A DNA stretch of 64,000 bases, taken from NCBI RefSeq assembly GCF_902635505.1, contig NC_045427.1, positions 58,182,539 through 58,246,538 of the forward strand, in the 5' to 3' direction. Source of the DNA: Sarcophilus harrisii (taxonomy: Eukaryota; Chordata; Mammalia; Dasyuromorphia; Dasyuridae). The notes beneath the pieces are model-generated. The model searched no databases, was not told the origin of the DNA, and was given only the letters and a program-made list of their open reading frames with translations. A program made the translations under genes and the position numbers. Of the stretch, positions 62,560 through 64,000 are shown piece after piece (position 1 is the stretch's first letter; the number at the start of each line of letters is the position of its first letter).

Positions 62560-63780
62560 CTTTATAAACGTTGCGAGGTCAAGAAGGCAAGTGGCCAGCC
62601 GATTGGAATTGGCAGCCAGCTGGTCCAGATCTGAAGTCCCGAGGAGCAAAGGTGTCTCCGAGACCCAGCCAAGGTCCGTTTTTGCTTTCCTTGCATCCGT
62701 AGCCAGTCCTAGCACGTAGTAGGTGTTTAATAAAAACTTGTTCTTGGACGATCGTTTGTATAAAAGAAGAAAAGCCCCTCCCTTCTGTGGGCCCCGATCT
62801 CTCCCCCACCAAATGAGACGTTGGATTTACCGCAGTCTCTTTTCCCACGCGCGAATGCTTCCATCTCGGGAGCGTCCTGGCTCTCACTGTTCTCATCCAG
62901 AAAACCAGGGGATTGGGTAGTCTTTGAGGACCCTGCAGCGCTAACTCAGAGGGTCCGAGGGCTTTCGGGAGGCAGGCGGTTGCGCCTGGTGAGGATGCTC
63001 CAGGCTTCGGCCGTGAGCCGCACCTGCATCCATTTGTAAAAGGGACCGGGGAAAACTCTCAGGCATCTCAATGGCCCGTCATAAAGGCGAATTGGTGGTA
63101 ATTGGCTAAATGGAACCGGAGACACGCCCAGGCAGGGGTATTGGTCCCAGCTGGCCGGACGGGCTGACCAGGAGTGACCTTGCTCTAACAGAGTTGGGAG
63201 GAGAGATGAAACTGAAGCTGATGGTCTTTGAGGGTACAACCAGGTGCGTTCGTGTACACCCCGTGTATCCCTCGGAAACGCTCGCGCCTGCGCGGCCCTG
63301 CAGCGTCCCCTGCCGGCAGACTCGGGAAGCTGAGGGGTGATTGCGTGGAAAAGTGCGGCTGCGCAGGGACGCAAGGGCACACTGCACGGCTGCGCAGAGG
63401 CTGGGGGAAAGCCGGAGCGGGGAGGAATGCGCCTGCGTGGTGGGGGCGGGGCAGCCTGCGGTACCGGCGCGGCGGTGCCTACTCCTCCTCCGGGGCGGGA
63501 GTGCAGCAGGCGTGAGGCCGGGCCCAGGCGGGATGATGGCGCAGCCAGAGGCGGGGAAGCTGCCTAAGGAACAGAAGTACGACCGGCAGCTGAGGTGAGC
63601 GCCAGGGGGAGGATGCGGCAGGTGCTTCCGCCCAGCCCTGGCCCTTCCTGGGCTCCGGGCTTCCCGGGAGAGCTCCGGGCTCGGGCCGGCCCCGCCTACC
63701 CTGGGAGCGGAGCTCCGAGAGGGAGGGGCCTTCTTGCTCAGTGAAGCTGTGGGCCAGGCTGGATCCGCCCTCCTGGGGCC
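62560..63780 (+). promoter_or_regulatory. NAE1: NAE1 promoter / CpG island
   Basis: GC content and CpG density rise steeply from about 62560 and peak at 63260-63720. Possible sites before the NAE1 ATG: a GC box GGGGCGGGG (63443-63451), NRF1-like GCGCCTGCGC (63285-63294), and further TGCGC-type motifs near 63359, 63390 and 63428. No TATA box was seen, as usual for housekeeping promoters. A MIR-type tail ('cctagcacgtagtaggtgtttaataaa') lies at 62708-62734. The transcription start was not determined. Confidence 0.7.
63536..63594 (+). CDS. NAE1: NAE1 (APPBP1) exon 1, NEDD8-activating enzyme E1 regulatory subunit, start only
   Basis: Encodes MAQPEAGKLPKEQKYDRQLR (last codon split), then the donor AG|GTGAGC. 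The KEQKYDRQLR block is the very N-terminus of NAE1, which pairs with UBA3 to adenylate NEDD8 for cullin neddylation. Human starts MAQLGKLLKEQKYDRQLR (from memory), so this protein has about two extra residues. Two ATGs are adjacent (63533 and 63536). I chose the second because A at -3 and G at +4 give a strong context and it matches MAQ. The first would add one Met. The other exons lie beyond the window. Confidence 0.93.
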
Positions 63781-64000
63781 CGGAGCACCGAGTGCCGGTG
63801 CAGACAGAGGCCTCGGAGCATCACTGAGAGCACTGAGTGCCGGTACAGAGAGAGGCCTCAGAGCATCACTGAGTGCATTGAATGCCGGTACAGAAAAAGG
63901 CTTCGGATCATTGATGTCAGGTGCAGAGAGGCCTCGAGCATCACTGAGTGCACTGAGTGCCGGTGCAGAGAGAGGCCTCAGAGCATCACTGAGTGCCGCA
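63776..64000. repeat. About 45-bp minisatellite in NAE1 intron 1
   Basis: The unit around GAGTGCCGGTGCAGAGAGAG ... CTCAGAGCATCACT starts at 63790, 63835, 63880, 63913 (degenerate), 63955 and 63991. The first two spacings are exactly 45, later ones 33-42. The array runs off the window end, so its total size is unknown. Confidence 0.93.

Noticed and set aside
62579-63598. Overlapping ORFs upstream of NAE1, including one running into the NAE1 start
   Set aside because: GC-rich shadow frames. The upstream extension at 63341 starts with TTG, not ATG, and resembles nothing in NAE1.

Overview
The window looks like a marsupial chromosome segment. The evidence is repeats: marsupial-type L1 3' ends (several with intact target-site duplications), a BovB/RTE LINE, many tRNA-derived SINEs with a BovB-like tail, and abundant old MIR/THER and L2 copies. 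The species cannot be named from sequence alone. Two host genes are supported. CA7 (carbonic anhydrase VII) is complete on the minus strand in seven coding exons (38659 down to 20506). The spliced reading frame is 264 codons plus stop, with consensus splice sites at every junction. The first coding exon of NAE1 (the APPBP1 subunit of the NEDD8 E1 enzyme) is on the plus strand at 63536-63594. The genes are head-to-head about 25 kb apart, each with a GC-rich promoter, which matches the NAE1-CA7 neighbourhood I recall from human 16q22.

Layout. 1-5.1 kb: a minus-strand BovB LINE broken by a young L1, a SINE and an L1 at its 5' flank. 5-19.8 kb: intergenic DNA downstream of CA7, with old L1/L2/MIR remnants, a probable solo LTR (about 9.04-9.53 kb) and a second young L1 (9.7-11.6 kb) almost identical to the first. 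19.8-38.7 kb: CA7, with introns holding SINEs, L1 tails, a 21-bp minisatellite and a relatively repeat-poor intron 1. 38.7-62.5 kb: intergenic, with a pair of about 450-bp direct repeats (possible LTR pair of an old retrovirus-like element), a compound L1 bracketed by one 16-bp duplication (48188-50900), a second probable LTR (about 57.55-58.2 kb) and an 11-copy 66-bp minisatellite born inside an old L1 (61615-62334). 62.5-64 kb: NAE1 promoter region, exon 1 and a 45-bp minisatellite in intron 1.

The genes are ordinary conserved metabolic and regulatory genes and show no operon-like relation. The most unusual points are the active-site and cysteine differences in CA7, the compound L1 structure, the L1-derived minisatellite next to the NAE1 promoter and two near-identical young L1 copies in direct orientation. 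I found no clearly new biological system. Comparisons to human proteins and to repeat families are from memory and were not searched.
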